Under the pieces are notes generated by a model, which worked only from the letters and a program-made list of their open reading frames with translations, searched no databases and was not told where the DNA came from. A DNA stretch of 9,606 bases from positions 1 to 9,606 of the forward strand of contig CALPKO020000027.1 in assembly GCA_943324165.2 (NCBI GenBank), in the 5' to 3' direction. The translations under genes and the position numbers were made by a program. Source of the stretch: Bdellovibrio sp. ZAP7 (GTDB lineage Bacteria > Bacteroidota > Bacteroidia > Flavobacteriales > Flavobacteriaceae). This document shows positions 1-7,390 of the stretch, one piece after another (the first letter of the stretch is position 1; each line of letters begins with the position of its first letter).

Positions 1-520
1 GTAGTTTTATAATAAATGCTAAAATCAAGTAAATACAATATGTCTTTACGATTAGAGCAACTTATAATTAATTTTCGTAATAATGGCATGGCAAAGCTTC
101 AATAATAATGGTGCCTACTCTAATTGCTGTGCAGCACTCTACAAGTTTGTATTGGCGAAATAATACAGCATTTTAATAATCAATTAGTGTTTTATTAGAG
201 TTGATTTAAATCTTCGTAATTTTTTCAATTGTAAAAATAATTTTTAAAAATAATTTTCGTTTTCAATTGCTACTGGGCTGTATTTTTAAATAATAGAAAA
301 TCATCATTATCTCAGCACGGCATATAAAGAATTAATTAAAAGAATGTAATTGAGAAAATTTTAGAAAGTCGAAATGAATCTAGTATTTGATGGATTGATA
401 GTTGAATTGAATAATTAAAAAGAAATTTAAACAAAATCATTATAAGCGCAAGCTATTAAAACACCTTGAGAAGTAATTTAATACATTGTTATTGTTTCAA
501 ATTTCAACAAATGTTGCGGA
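1..520. other. AT-rich region without a supportable gene, downstream of crtY
   Basis: All six frames are broken by frequent stops and no protein family is recognisable. The stretch at about 83-165 is visibly less AT-rich than its surroundings and contains a 26-codon ATG-to-TAA frame (83-163) that I do not believe is a gene. There is a 10-bp palindrome GATTTAAATC at 203-212, and TTTTCAATTG occurs twice (222-231 and 260-269). I found no TAnnTTTG promoter box on either strand, no tRNA and no convincing terminator for crtY, which stops at 521. It may be worn-down accessory or intergenic repeat DNA of the kind seen in flavobacterial genomes, but that is inference. Confidence 0.5.
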
Positions 521-1660
521 TTATTTTAAAATCCGAGTTAACAATGCTGTTAAAAAGGGAATTATTGGGCACTTCAGCATTAGTTTTACATCTTCTGCAA
601 AAGTAGTTTCTTCATCGAGAAATTTAAATATCAAAGTAGAATTCCCTTTTTCAAACAAGGATGAAAATATTTTAGAACCCAATGCGTTGTTTTTATCTAA
701 TACATCAAGAAAAAGCAAATCGTAAAACCAAAATTTATCCTTTTTATAAAATTTCCTAAGGTCTTTTTCTGATTGAAGAAATACAACCAAATTTTTAGCT
801 TTTTTTATAGTGTGCCGAAAAGTGAAACCCGTACTGGCTTTTGTCCAACCGCCAGCGGAGCCTATATTTACAATATTTTTTGAATTGTTTTCCCAAAACG
901 GATAACATGTCATTGGTATGTTTCCCAGTTCTTTTTCGGTGATTACAAATTCAGAAACATTTAATTTTTTCAGGTACAGCTTGATTTCTTTTTCGTAATC
1001 TTCTATTGCTAACAAATGATGAGAAAATAAAGTAGGCTCAAGCAAGGCTTCGTTGAAGGAGGTCGGCAAGACATACATAAATCTGGTGTTCCCGTTTTGC
1101 TCAATTGAAAAATCCATAAAAGTTGCTACTTCTGGATTGAAAACAGGTTCTTTTGTCTTAACAAACCAACCCACAAAATGTTGTGACAAAATTGGAAATT
1201 TAGTTTGCGATTTTGCAATTTCAGGATTGTAAATGCTATTGAAAAGTTTATCGCAAATGAAATTGTTTTTTTCTGTTTCGACCAGAACTTCAGTGTCATT
1301 ATCTTGAAAGCGGAGTACTTTTTCATTTACAAAAGTAATATTGTCGTGCTTATCAATCAAATCAAAAACCAAATTATAAAAGTCTAAACCACGAATCATT
1401 TTATACTGATAAGGCTTCATGTCTATATTTCTTTCGAAATTTTCATTTGCAAAAAGTGTACTTCGCCATTTTTTCGAAATTATTTCATCAAATAAATCAG
1501 ATTCATCCCAAAAACACCAAGTCCTATCATTGCTTTTCTTTAGATTTTCATCTAGCAATAAAATGGATTTATCTTTGAATTTTTCTGACAAAATCATTTC
1601 ATAAATGGTCATCAAAGCAGATAATCCCGATCCAGTAAATATGTAATCGTAGTGTTTCAT
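521..1660 (-). CDS. crtY: Lycopene cyclase (CrtY type, FAD/NAD(P)-binding)
   Basis: This 379-residue protein is a CrtY/CrtL-family lycopene cyclase, which forms beta-ionone rings on lycopene to give beta-carotene at the inner membrane, on the route to zeaxanthin-type pigments. It shows an N-terminal dinucleotide-binding glycine motif (GSG, residues 10-12), the family signature NDRTWCFW (44-51), QHFVGW (160-165), MDF (182-184), YVLP with a following LLEPT segment carrying the conserved Glu208 (196-210), IPM (248-250) and IGSAGGWTKASTGFTF (266-281). Length fits the family. The frame is open upstream to 1708, but the glycine motif must sit near the N terminus, so the ATG at 1660 is chosen; it lies one base after the stop of the upstream gene, implying translational coupling. 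No crtB, crtI or crtZ is visible here. The family assignment is firm; the exact product is inferred from the family. Confidence 0.93.
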   Translation of the reverse strand: MKHYDYIFTGSGLSALMTIYEMILSEKFKDKSILLLDENLKKSNDRTWCFWDESDLFDEIISKKWRSTLFANENFERNIDMKPYQYKMIRGLDFYNLVFDLIDKHDNITFVNEKVLRFQDNDTEVLVETEKNNFICDKLFNSIYNPEIAKSQTKFPILSQHFVGWFVKTKEPVFNPEVATFMDFSIEQNGNTRFMYVLPTSFNEALLEPTLFSHHLLAIEDYEKEIKLYLKKLNVSEFVITEKELGNIPMTCYPFWENNSKNIVNIGSAGGWTKASTGFTFRHTIKKAKNLVVFLQSEKDLRKFYKKDKFWFYDLLFLDVLDKNNALGSKIFSSLFEKGNSTLIFKFLDEETTFAEDVKLMLKCPIIPFLTALLTRILK

Positions 1661-1661
1661 A

Positions 1662-2408
1662 TCAAATTCTAAACGAAAATCCAAAAGCAAAATAGTGTGC
1701 AGGAGCATTATTCGTAATTCCTATACTCGAGGACAAATCTACCATAAAATTGTCGTTAATCAAATAGGTAAGACCACCTGCAAAATTGTGTTTAGATTTG
1801 TCGTATTGAGGAGAAAAACCAAATAATTCTATATATGAACCTAAATTTTTTGTTATTGAGTATCCGGTTGTAAGGGTATATATAAAAGTTGGTTCAGTTG
1901 TAAATCCATCCCATTCCGCCCCTAGATTATAACTTAAACTCATTTTTTCCGATATAGAATGTTGCATTGTAAATCGAAAATCTGGTGCAAAAAAATCGGT
2001 TTTGTATTGTTTAGAGGCAGCGTTTGGTATTCCAACATGTGCTATTAAAGAAGTTTTTGGAAAAACACCTTTTTCTTCTGACAATTTTACTTTGAAACCA
2101 AAGTAAATTGGAGTAAAACCATTCGCTTTTTGATTATTTATTTTTTCTGAAATAAATTCTGTTATCACACGCAATTCAAAATTATCGTTTACGCCATATT
2201 TCCATAAAGTAGATGGAATTGAAAAAGTACAGCTCAGAGCGTCATTTTTTTGAAAAGTAAATCCTGTTTCTATTTGAAACACCCCAATAGGAACAATTGC
2301 TGGGGTTTCTGTTTGGTCTGGTCGATCTGTTTGAATAGGTTCTGATTTTTGAGCATGAATTGAAGCGGAAACAAATAGAATAAGTAAAAGTGAAATTTTT
2401 ATTTTCAT
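1662..2408 (-). CDS. Predicted outer-membrane beta-barrel protein, PF13557-type 'transporter'
   Basis: A 248-residue exported protein. Residues 1-20 form a signal peptide ending in SIHAQ. Just after it, TDRPDQTETP followed by GVFQIETGF is the N-terminal hallmark of the family filed as 'putative MetA-pathway of phenol degradation' (PF13557), small outer-membrane barrels whose substrate is generally unknown. The remainder alternates aromatic and polar residues as in beta strands and ends in FGFSFRI. The frame extends to a TTG at 2426, but that TTG lies inside a good -7 promoter box on the same strand, so the ATG at 2408, which also gives a normal signal peptide, is the better start. It is first in a two-gene unit with crtY and divergent from mntH. 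A role in phenol degradation should not be assumed; a role in carotenoid or metal handling is only suggested by position. Confidence 0.8.
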   Translation of the reverse strand: MKIKISLLLILFVSASIHAQKSEPIQTDRPDQTETPAIVPIGVFQIETGFTFQKNDALSCTFSIPSTLWKYGVNDNFELRVITEFISEKINNQKANGFTPIYFGFKVKLSEEKGVFPKTSLIAHVGIPNAASKQYKTDFFAPDFRFTMQHSISEKMSLSYNLGAEWDGFTTEPTFIYTLTTGYSITKNLGSYIELFGFSPQYDKSKHNFAGGLTYLINDNFMVDLSSSIGITNNAPAHYFAFGFSFRI

Positions 2409-2416
2409 AAAATAAT

Positions 2417-2434
2417 TTTTAGACAAAGCTAAAA
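2417..2434. promoter_or_regulatory. Candidate operator: inverted repeat TTTTAG-N6-CTAAAA
   Basis: Two perfect 6-bp arms flank a 6-bp centre, and the whole site covers the -7 box of the barrel protein promoter. A TTAG...CTAA dyad is similar in spirit to operators of DtxR/MntR-family repressors, and a gene for such a regulator (mntR) lies about 2 kb away. Binding by MntR is an inference; in such AT-rich DNA a short dyad could also arise by chance. Confidence 0.4.
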
Positions 2435-2455
2435 TAATTATTTTGTTAGTAAAAA
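2424..2455 (-). promoter_or_regulatory. Promoter of the barrel protein-crtY unit
   Basis: Read on the minus strand, 2431-2424 is TAGCTTTG, an exact match to the Bacteroidota -7 box TAnnTTTG. Nineteen bases further upstream lies only a T-rich stretch (TTTTT at 2455-2451), a weak -33 element. Transcription would begin around 2417-2419, leaving a leader of about 10 nt before the ATG at 2408. The poor -33 box may mean a need for an activator or low basal expression. Confidence 0.6.
2431..2444. promoter_or_regulatory. Perfect 14-bp palindrome between the divergent promoters
   Basis: AAAATAATTATTTT is its own reverse complement. It overlaps the right arm of the neighbouring dyad and reaches into the -33 box of the mntH promoter, so a dimeric protein bound here could affect both transcription units. 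Its composition is pure A/T, which lowers its weight as evidence. Confidence 0.35.
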
Positions 2456-2468
2456 TTTATTATATTTG
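2441..2468 (+). promoter_or_regulatory. Promoter of mntH-mntR
   Basis: TATATTTG at 2461-2468 fits the -7 consensus TAnnTTTG exactly. TTTTG at 2441-2445 is the likely -33 box, but the spacer is only 15 bp, shorter than the usual 17-23. The leader before the ATG at 2486 would be about 10-12 nt, A-rich and without a Shine-Dalgarno sequence, as is normal for this phylum. Confidence 0.6.
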
Positions 2469-2485
2469 TTTGGAATAAATACAAC

Positions 2486-4357
2486 ATGAGCAAATCTTTA
2501 GAAGAAGTAAATCAAACGGTTTTAACGCAAAACAAAACGACTGGTTTTAGAAAAATATTGGCTTTTTTTGGCCCAGCTTACTTAGTGAGTGTGGGATATA
2601 TGGATCCCGGAAACTGGGCAACCGACATTGCAGGCGGAAGTCAATTTGGCTATGCGTTACTTTGGGTCTTACTGATGAGTAATATGATGGCGTTACTTTT
2701 ACAAAGCTTAAGTGCGCGATTAGGAATAGTTACCCAACGTGATTTGGCACAAGCGTCGAGAGAAACCTACTCGAAATACATCAATTATATTCTTTATTTT
2801 TTGGCTGAAATTGCCATTGCAGCGTGCGATTTGGCAGAAGTCTTGGGAATGGCTATCGGAATCAATTTGTTGTTTGGCATCCCGTTATTGCCTGCCGTTT
2901 TGATTACGGTTTTGGACACATTTTTATTGTTATTTCTTATCAATAAGGGAATCCGAAAAATGGAAGCTTTTATTATTGTTCTCGTTGCAATTATTGGTTT
3001 TTCGTTTATTTTCGAAATGATTTTTGCACAACCCGAAATGGGAAAAGTGCTTTATGGACTTATTCCTTCGATGCCCAATGAAACCGCTTTGTACATTGCA
3101 ATTGGTATTATTGGTGCAACCGTAATGCCACACAATTTGTACTTACATTCTTCACTTGTTCAAACGCGTAAGTTTGACAGAAGCAATGCAGGAATAAAGC
3201 AAGCGTTGAAATACAACTTCATTGATTCGACGATTGCGCTCAATTTGGCATTTTTTGTAAATGCAGCCATTTTGATTTTGGCAGCTGCTACTTTCTTTAA
3301 AAACGGAATGTATCAAGTTGCTGAAATTCAAGACGCCCACCAATTTCTTGCTCCGCTTTTGGGCACTAAATGGGCACCGATTTTATTTGCTGTTGCTTTG
3401 ATTGCGGCTGGGCAAAGTTCGACAGTTACAGGTACTTTAGCTGGGCAAATCATCATGGAAGGATATTTGAATTTGCGAATTCAGCCATGGGTGAGGAGAA
3501 TAATTACACGTTTAATTGCAATCGTTCCGGCAGTTATTGTCATCTCGATTTTTGGCGAAAGCGTTACCGGTAAATTATTGATTTTAAGTCAAGTAATTTT
3601 AAGTTTACAGCTCGGATTTGCTATAATTCCACTTATACATTTTGTTTCTGATCAACAAAAAATGAAAGGTTTTGCGATTTCGAAAATTACTCAAATTGCT
3701 TCTTGGATTGTGGCCTTGGTTATTGTTTCGCTCAACATTAAACTGGTGTTCAATGAAATTCAAAGTTGGTTACAAAGCGCCGAAAATCCAGTTATTTTAT
3801 GGTTAACAGTTGTTCCTTTGGCCTTTGGCTTTTTAATTTTATTGATATATATTGTTTTAAAACCGTTTCTTTCAAAATTAAAACCTGATATTCACAATCA
3901 TTCTCCGCACAATTTGGTTTTGAGATTTTCAGAATCTGATGGTTATAATAAAAAGAACATTGCCATTACGGTTGATTTTTCCGATTCAGATCAAAATGCG
4001 TTAAATAGTGCAATTGAATTGGGTGGAACAGCAGCGAATTATACACTTATCCATATCGTAGAAACGGTTGGAGCAATGTTTTATGGAGATGACATTGAGG
4101 ATCACGAAACAACAATTGATGAGAAATTACTTGTAGAATACAAAGAAATGCTTTCAGAAAAAGGCTTCAAAGTAGAAACAGTTTTAGGATTTGGAAAACC
4201 CAACAAGACAATCTCTAAAATAATTAACGAGGGGAACTATGATATTTTAGTAATGGGAACGCATGGTCATACTGGATTTAAAGATTTGATTTTTGGAACA
4301 ACAGTCGATAAACTTCGTCATGATATAGATATTCCATTGTTTATAGTAAAGAATTAA
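2486..4357 (+). CDS. mntH: Nramp-family Mn2+/Fe2+ transporter fused to a universal stress protein domain
   Basis: Residues 1-465 are an Nramp (NRAMP/MntH) proton-coupled divalent metal importer of the inner membrane with about eleven hydrophobic segments. The metal-site motifs are intact: DPGN in TM1 (D40, N43) and MPHN in TM6 (M214, H216). The family 'transport signature' beginning GQSSTVTGT lies at 309-328. From about residue 488 to the end is a soluble UspA-like domain. It opens with a beta strand (NIAITVDFSD) and carries G591-x2-G594-x9-G604-T605, the nucleotide-binding signature of ATP-binding universal stress proteins, so ATP or AMP sensing is possible. A classic MntH is about 410-450 residues, hence the 623-residue length. 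It leads an operon with mntR 47 bp downstream. Transport of Mn2+ and/or Fe2+ follows from the family and the mntR partner; regulation of transport by the USP domain is inference. Confidence 0.93.
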   Translation: MSKSLEEVNQTVLTQNKTTGFRKILAFFGPAYLVSVGYMDPGNWATDIAGGSQFGYALLWVLLMSNMMALLLQSLSARLGIVTQRDLAQASRETYSKYINYILYFLAEIAIAACDLAEVLGMAIGINLLFGIPLLPAVLITVLDTFLLLFLINKGIRKMEAFIIVLVAIIGFSFIFEMIFAQPEMGKVLYGLIPSMPNETALYIAIGIIGATVMPHNLYLHSSLVQTRKFDRSNAGIKQALKYNFIDSTIALNLAFFVNAAILILAAATFFKNGMYQVAEIQDAHQFLAPLLGTKWAPILFAVALIAAGQSSTVTGTLAGQIIMEGYLNLRIQPWVRRIITRLIAIVPAVIVISIFGESVTGKLLILSQVILSLQLGFAIIPLIHFVSDQQKMKGFAISKITQIASWIVALVIVSLNIKLVFNEIQSWLQSAENPVILWLTVVPLAFGFLILLIYIVLKPFLSKLKPDIHNHSPHNLVLRFSESDGYNKKNIAITVDFSDSDQNALNSAIELGGTAANYTLIHIVETVGAMFYGDDIEDHETTIDEKLLVEYKEMLSEKGFKVETVLGFGKPNKTISKIINEGNYDILVMGTHGHTGFKDLIFGTTVDKLRHDIDIPLFIVKN

Positions 4358-4377
4358 TTTTTAGTTCAACAGTCTTA

Positions 4378-4402
4378 AATCGTTAATCTTCAATCAACAA
4401 TC
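4378..4402 (+). repeat. Four AATC words at an exact 7-nt period
   Basis: AATC occurs at 4378-4381, 4385-4388, 4392-4395 and 4399-4402, each separated by three variable bases. The array ends two bases before the mntR start codon at 4405 and fills the right half of the 47-bp mntH-mntR spacer. It takes the place where a ribosome-binding site would be. A function is not known; slippage-derived low-complexity sequence is the simplest explanation. Confidence 0.5.
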
Positions 4403-4404
4403 CC

Positions 4405-5058
4405 ATGACCTTTTCAGAAGAGAATTATCTCAAAACAATTTACCATTTAACGACCAATTCTGATGCAGAAATCAGTACAAATGCCATTGCAGAAATGATG
4501 GTGACTAAAGCTTCGTCTGTAACCGACATGCTTAAAAAATTGGCCGAAAAAGATTTAGTAAATTACAAAAAATACCAAGGGGTTTCCTTAACTGATGAAG
4601 GAAAATTGGCTGCCAAAATGATTGTGAGAAAACACCGATTGTGGGAGGTTTTTTTAGTTGAAAAATTAGATTTTCCTTGGGATGAGGTGCACGATATTGC
4701 AGAACAATTACAGCATATAAAATCAGAACAATTGATTGATAAATTAGATGATTTTTTGGGAAACCCTACAGAAGATCCTCATGGCGACCCAATTCCAGAT
4801 GCTAAAGGTAAAATTATAAAAGTTGAAAAATTATTGTTGTCTGAACTAAATAAAAATCAAATTGGAATTTGTGTTGGCGTTAAAGATTCCTCTGCCGAAT
4901 TTTTAAAATACCTCGATAATAATAAAATTGCTTTGGGTGTTAGTATAAAAGTCAATTCGATTGAGCCCTTTGATTTGTCTTTTAATGTAAAAATTAATGA
5001 AATTGATTTTATAATCTCGAATAAAATTGCAGAAAATATATTTGTAAAGATGCTTTAA
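4405..5058 (+). CDS. mntR: DtxR/MntR-family metal-dependent transcriptional repressor
   Basis: A 217-residue regulator with an N-terminal winged helix (about 1-65, including ASSVTDMLKKLAEKDLV), a metal-binding dimerisation domain (about 66-140, with KHRL, VHDIAE and DPHGDPIP) and a C-terminal FeoA/SH3-like domain (about 150-217). By alignment with DtxR and MntR from memory, H77, E81, H96, E100 and H104 fall on metal-ligand positions, while Q103 takes the place of a Glu ligand (Glu105 in DtxR, Glu102 in B. subtilis MntR). It would sense cytoplasmic Mn2+ or Fe2+ and repress uptake genes. It sits 47 bp downstream of mntH on the same strand, so co-transcription and autoregulation are likely. The metal is inferred from the neighbour; the symbol mntR is a best guess over ideR or dtxR. 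It lies tail to tail with the TonB receptor gene. Confidence 0.88.
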   Translation: MTFSEENYLKTIYHLTTNSDAEISTNAIAEMMVTKASSVTDMLKKLAEKDLVNYKKYQGVSLTDEGKLAAKMIVRKHRLWEVFLVEKLDFPWDEVHDIAEQLQHIKSEQLIDKLDDFLGNPTEDPHGDPIPDAKGKIIKVEKLLLSELNKNQIGICVGVKDSSAEFLKYLDNNKIALGVSIKVNSIEPFDLSFNVKINEIDFIISNKIAENIFVKML

Positions 5059-5072
5059 ATACTATTTTAGTT

Positions 5073-5139
5073 ATTGCTTACACAACTTCTTTTGCTTTAA
5101 GGTTTCCAAATATTTTATTAAAAGGAAACCGTAAGCAAT
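5073..5139. terminator. Nested inverted repeats between convergent genes, possible bidirectional terminator
   Basis: An outer 9-bp pair (ATTGCTTAC at 5073-5081, GTAAGCAAT at 5131-5139) encloses an inner 7-bp pair (GGTTTCC at 5101-5107, GGAAACC at 5124-5130). The right arms abut directly, while 19 unpaired bases separate the left arms, so the fold would be a long stem with a one-sided bulge. It fills the 89-bp gap between the 3' ends of mntR and the TonB receptor gene, the expected place for a shared terminator. No long T-run follows on either strand, so termination is only probable. Confidence 0.45.
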
Positions 5140-5147
5140 TGTTTATA

Positions 5148-7364
5148 CTAGAATTTTACGCCGATTGAAATATAAAAAGTTCTTCCCTCGCCAGGTAAAA
5201 TTCCCGGGCCAGGATATCCACTAGACCTTCTTGTTGCATAATCTTTATTCAAAAGATTATTGATGCCAGACCTGATGTTGTAATTTTTTAAAAATTTATA
5301 TTCAGAAGAAAAATCTGCAATATTATAACCGTCTAAAATTCCTGTTTGTCCGTTTACAGATGGCTTAACGGTATTGTTCGCATCAGTGAAAATTTTACCA
5401 GACATTTTATACTGCAATGTAGCCGAAAAGTTTTGGTTACTCCACGACATTCCGAAATTATGTATGTATCTTGGTGCATTTTCAACTCTATTGCCTCGCA
5501 AGTTCGATGCTGTTATAATAACGTTTGGTGCCGTCCCAGAAGCGGTTGTTGTTTTAAAATCCACATATTTACTGTCAATAAACGACATAGAAGCAAATAC
5601 ATTCACATTTCCATATGGCTGTTCTATTCCTACCATTTTGGTAATGTTAAAATCAACAAAACTTTCAATTCCTTTGTTTTGGGTTTCTCCTAAATTGGTT
5701 CTGAATAAATACGTTCCTTGTATCGGATCATTGTTGATAAATTGTCTTAAACCGCCCACACGATTGTTGTAACTTAAATAAAATAAGCTAACATCAAAAT
5801 TTAAAAATCCTTTGTAAACGCCACGATAACCCAAATCTGCATTGTACCCGCTTGCATCTTTTAAGTTTGGATCTATAACATCAATTATGGCAGCAAGAGT
5901 TAAATCGCTGAATAAAACAGGTCGAAATGCTTGTGAAATATTGGCATATATATTTGTTTTGTCCAATTTGTATTCCAATCCTAAACCTAAAAGCGGTTTG
6001 TTTCTAACGATATTTTTTTCGCCGAAGTTCACATCGTTTCCAACAGCAGTTGAATTGATATGTTCAAAACGAACGCCTGGCGTGATGCTAAAATTGTCAG
6101 TCACTTTGAATTGATTTTCCGCAAAAAGCGCAATGTTCTTTGTTGTAAACTGCAGTTCGCTTGCATATTTGTTCAATATGGTCATATCAAAATCTGACCC
6201 AGACGTTCCTTGTCCATTTTGAAAACGCCTTGTTTTCGCTTGATAGATTCTAACGCCAAAAGCTAGGTTTTGTTTGGTTTTTCCAAGTTTATAACGATAA
6301 ATATTTCTGTTTTCAATACCTAAATTGCGGTACTCATCGCTATCAACCCTTCTATTTGCAAATTGATCTGTTAACGGATTAATTGCGTCTTCAATATTGG
6401 CTGCGCTTGTAAAACCAACGCTATTTCTTTTGCCAATCAGTCCAAAAGCTCTGACATTTACATCCAAATTAACATTTATTTTTGTGTCAAAATTCAATGA
6501 AAAAATATTCCATGGCACGCCAAACCAGTTTCGAGCTCTATTTGATTGTCTTGTATTTGCATTAAATAATTCATCGGTTAATCCACCAGGTTGTTGCATT
6601 TCGTAATCTGCATTGGTATATTCTCCGCTGATTTTTGTTTTGTCAGAAAATCGGTATTCAACAAAGGCGTGTGTATTTCTTGACTCAAATCGATTATTTT
6701 TTCTCCATCCTTTTGCACTTCTAGAATGATTATATGCATAATAAGACCATTTTTTATACTTTCCGCCAATTGCATTAAATGTACTTATCAAGCCATAACT
6801 TCCAACCGTATTTTGTGTTTCAAAAGAAAATGGTTTTTCATTTTCTCTTTTTAAAATGTAGTTCAACATCCCACCGAATTGCGGTCCGAACTGCAAAGAA
6901 GCTCCGCCACGAACCATTTGAATGGTTTCTACTGCTTCTAGTGGAGGATTATAATAAGCTTCTGGATAGCCAAAAACATCTGCAGACATGTCAACACCAT
7001 TTTGTCGTGTGTTGAGTTCCCAGCTGCGGTTTGGACTCAATCCTCTAACGCCGACATTGATTTGAAGGCCAGAACCTTCATTTTCCCAAACAGTAACCCC
7101 AGGAATTCGGGCAAAAATTTCACGTGCATTGTTGTTGGTTAAGTTGCCATTGATGTTGGATAGCTTTAAAACTTCATTTTTTTTGCCTGAAAATAAAATA
7201 TTGTCTTTTGTTTCTGGCATTCTTTCAGGACTTTGTTGTTTTGTTACGATAATGACTGTTTTCAGTTTTCTAACAGAATCGTTTTTTTGTAAAGTTGTTT
7301 CATTTTGTGCGAAGACACAATTTGCTAATGATAGCGAAAATAGGAGGGTATAGATGGCGCGCAT
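5148..7364 (-). CDS. TonB-dependent outer-membrane receptor, FecA-like
   Basis: A 738-residue TonB-dependent receptor for energised uptake across the outer membrane. Residues 1-20 are a signal peptide (cleavage after VFA). KTVIIVTK at 35-42 resembles a TonB box. The plug follows at about 50-172 with REIFARIPGV (81-90), VGVRGLSPNRS (104-114), VETIQMVRGG (145-154) and FGPQFGGMLNYI (159-170), a pattern close to FecA-type ferric citrate/siderophore receptors. The barrel runs to the C-terminal FYISIGVKF with its terminal Phe. There is no STN signalling domain and no carboxypeptidase-like N-terminal domain, so a FecIR-type cascade is unlikely. It is monocistronic, convergent with mntR, with its own strong promoter and an inverted repeat that could bind a metal regulator. 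The ligand cannot be read from the sequence; chelated iron or another metal is the likeliest guess. Confidence 0.9.
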   Translation of the reverse strand: MRAIYTLLFSLSLANCVFAQNETTLQKNDSVRKLKTVIIVTKQQSPERMPETKDNILFSGKKNEVLKLSNINGNLTNNNAREIFARIPGVTVWENEGSGLQINVGVRGLSPNRSWELNTRQNGVDMSADVFGYPEAYYNPPLEAVETIQMVRGGASLQFGPQFGGMLNYILKRENEKPFSFETQNTVGSYGLISTFNAIGGKYKKWSYYAYNHSRSAKGWRKNNRFESRNTHAFVEYRFSDKTKISGEYTNADYEMQQPGGLTDELFNANTRQSNRARNWFGVPWNIFSLNFDTKINVNLDVNVRAFGLIGKRNSVGFTSAANIEDAINPLTDQFANRRVDSDEYRNLGIENRNIYRYKLGKTKQNLAFGVRIYQAKTRRFQNGQGTSGSDFDMTILNKYASELQFTTKNIALFAENQFKVTDNFSITPGVRFEHINSTAVGNDVNFGEKNIVRNKPLLGLGLEYKLDKTNIYANISQAFRPVLFSDLTLAAIIDVIDPNLKDASGYNADLGYRGVYKGFLNFDVSLFYLSYNNRVGGLRQFINNDPIQGTYLFRTNLGETQNKGIESFVDFNITKMVGIEQPYGNVNVFASMSFIDSKYVDFKTTTASGTAPNVIITASNLRGNRVENAPRYIHNFGMSWSNQNFSATLQYKMSGKIFTDANNTVKPSVNGQTGILDGYNIADFSSEYKFLKNYNIRSGINNLLNKDYATRRSSGYPGPGILPGEGRTFYISIGVKF

Positions 7365-7390
7365 ATATTATTTAGATTTATTCTACGCGG

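Noticed and set aside
83..163. 26-codon ATG ORF
   Set aside because: No promoter box, no recognisable similarity and a length expected by chance.
446..458. AGC-GCAA-GCT hairpin as the crtY terminator
   Set aside because: Only three pairs form and no T-run follows on the minus strand.
1661..1708. Extended crtY start at 1708
   Set aside because: It would put 16 extra residues before the glycine motif and overlap the upstream gene; the ATG at 1660 gives the usual N terminus and a coupled start.
2409..2426. N-terminal extension of the barrel protein to a TTG at 2426
   Set aside because: The TTG is part of the minus-strand -7 box TAGCTTTG, so it would lie upstream of the transcript start. The ATG at 2408 gives a normal signal peptide.
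5346..5772. Two long plus-strand frames opposite the TonB receptor gene
   Set aside because: They are antisense to a well-supported receptor gene, overlap each other and show no domain.
7347..7364. Lipoprotein signal at LANC in the TonB receptor
   Set aside because: The residue before Cys is Asn, not Gly or Ala, and a signal peptidase I site (VFA) follows shortly after.
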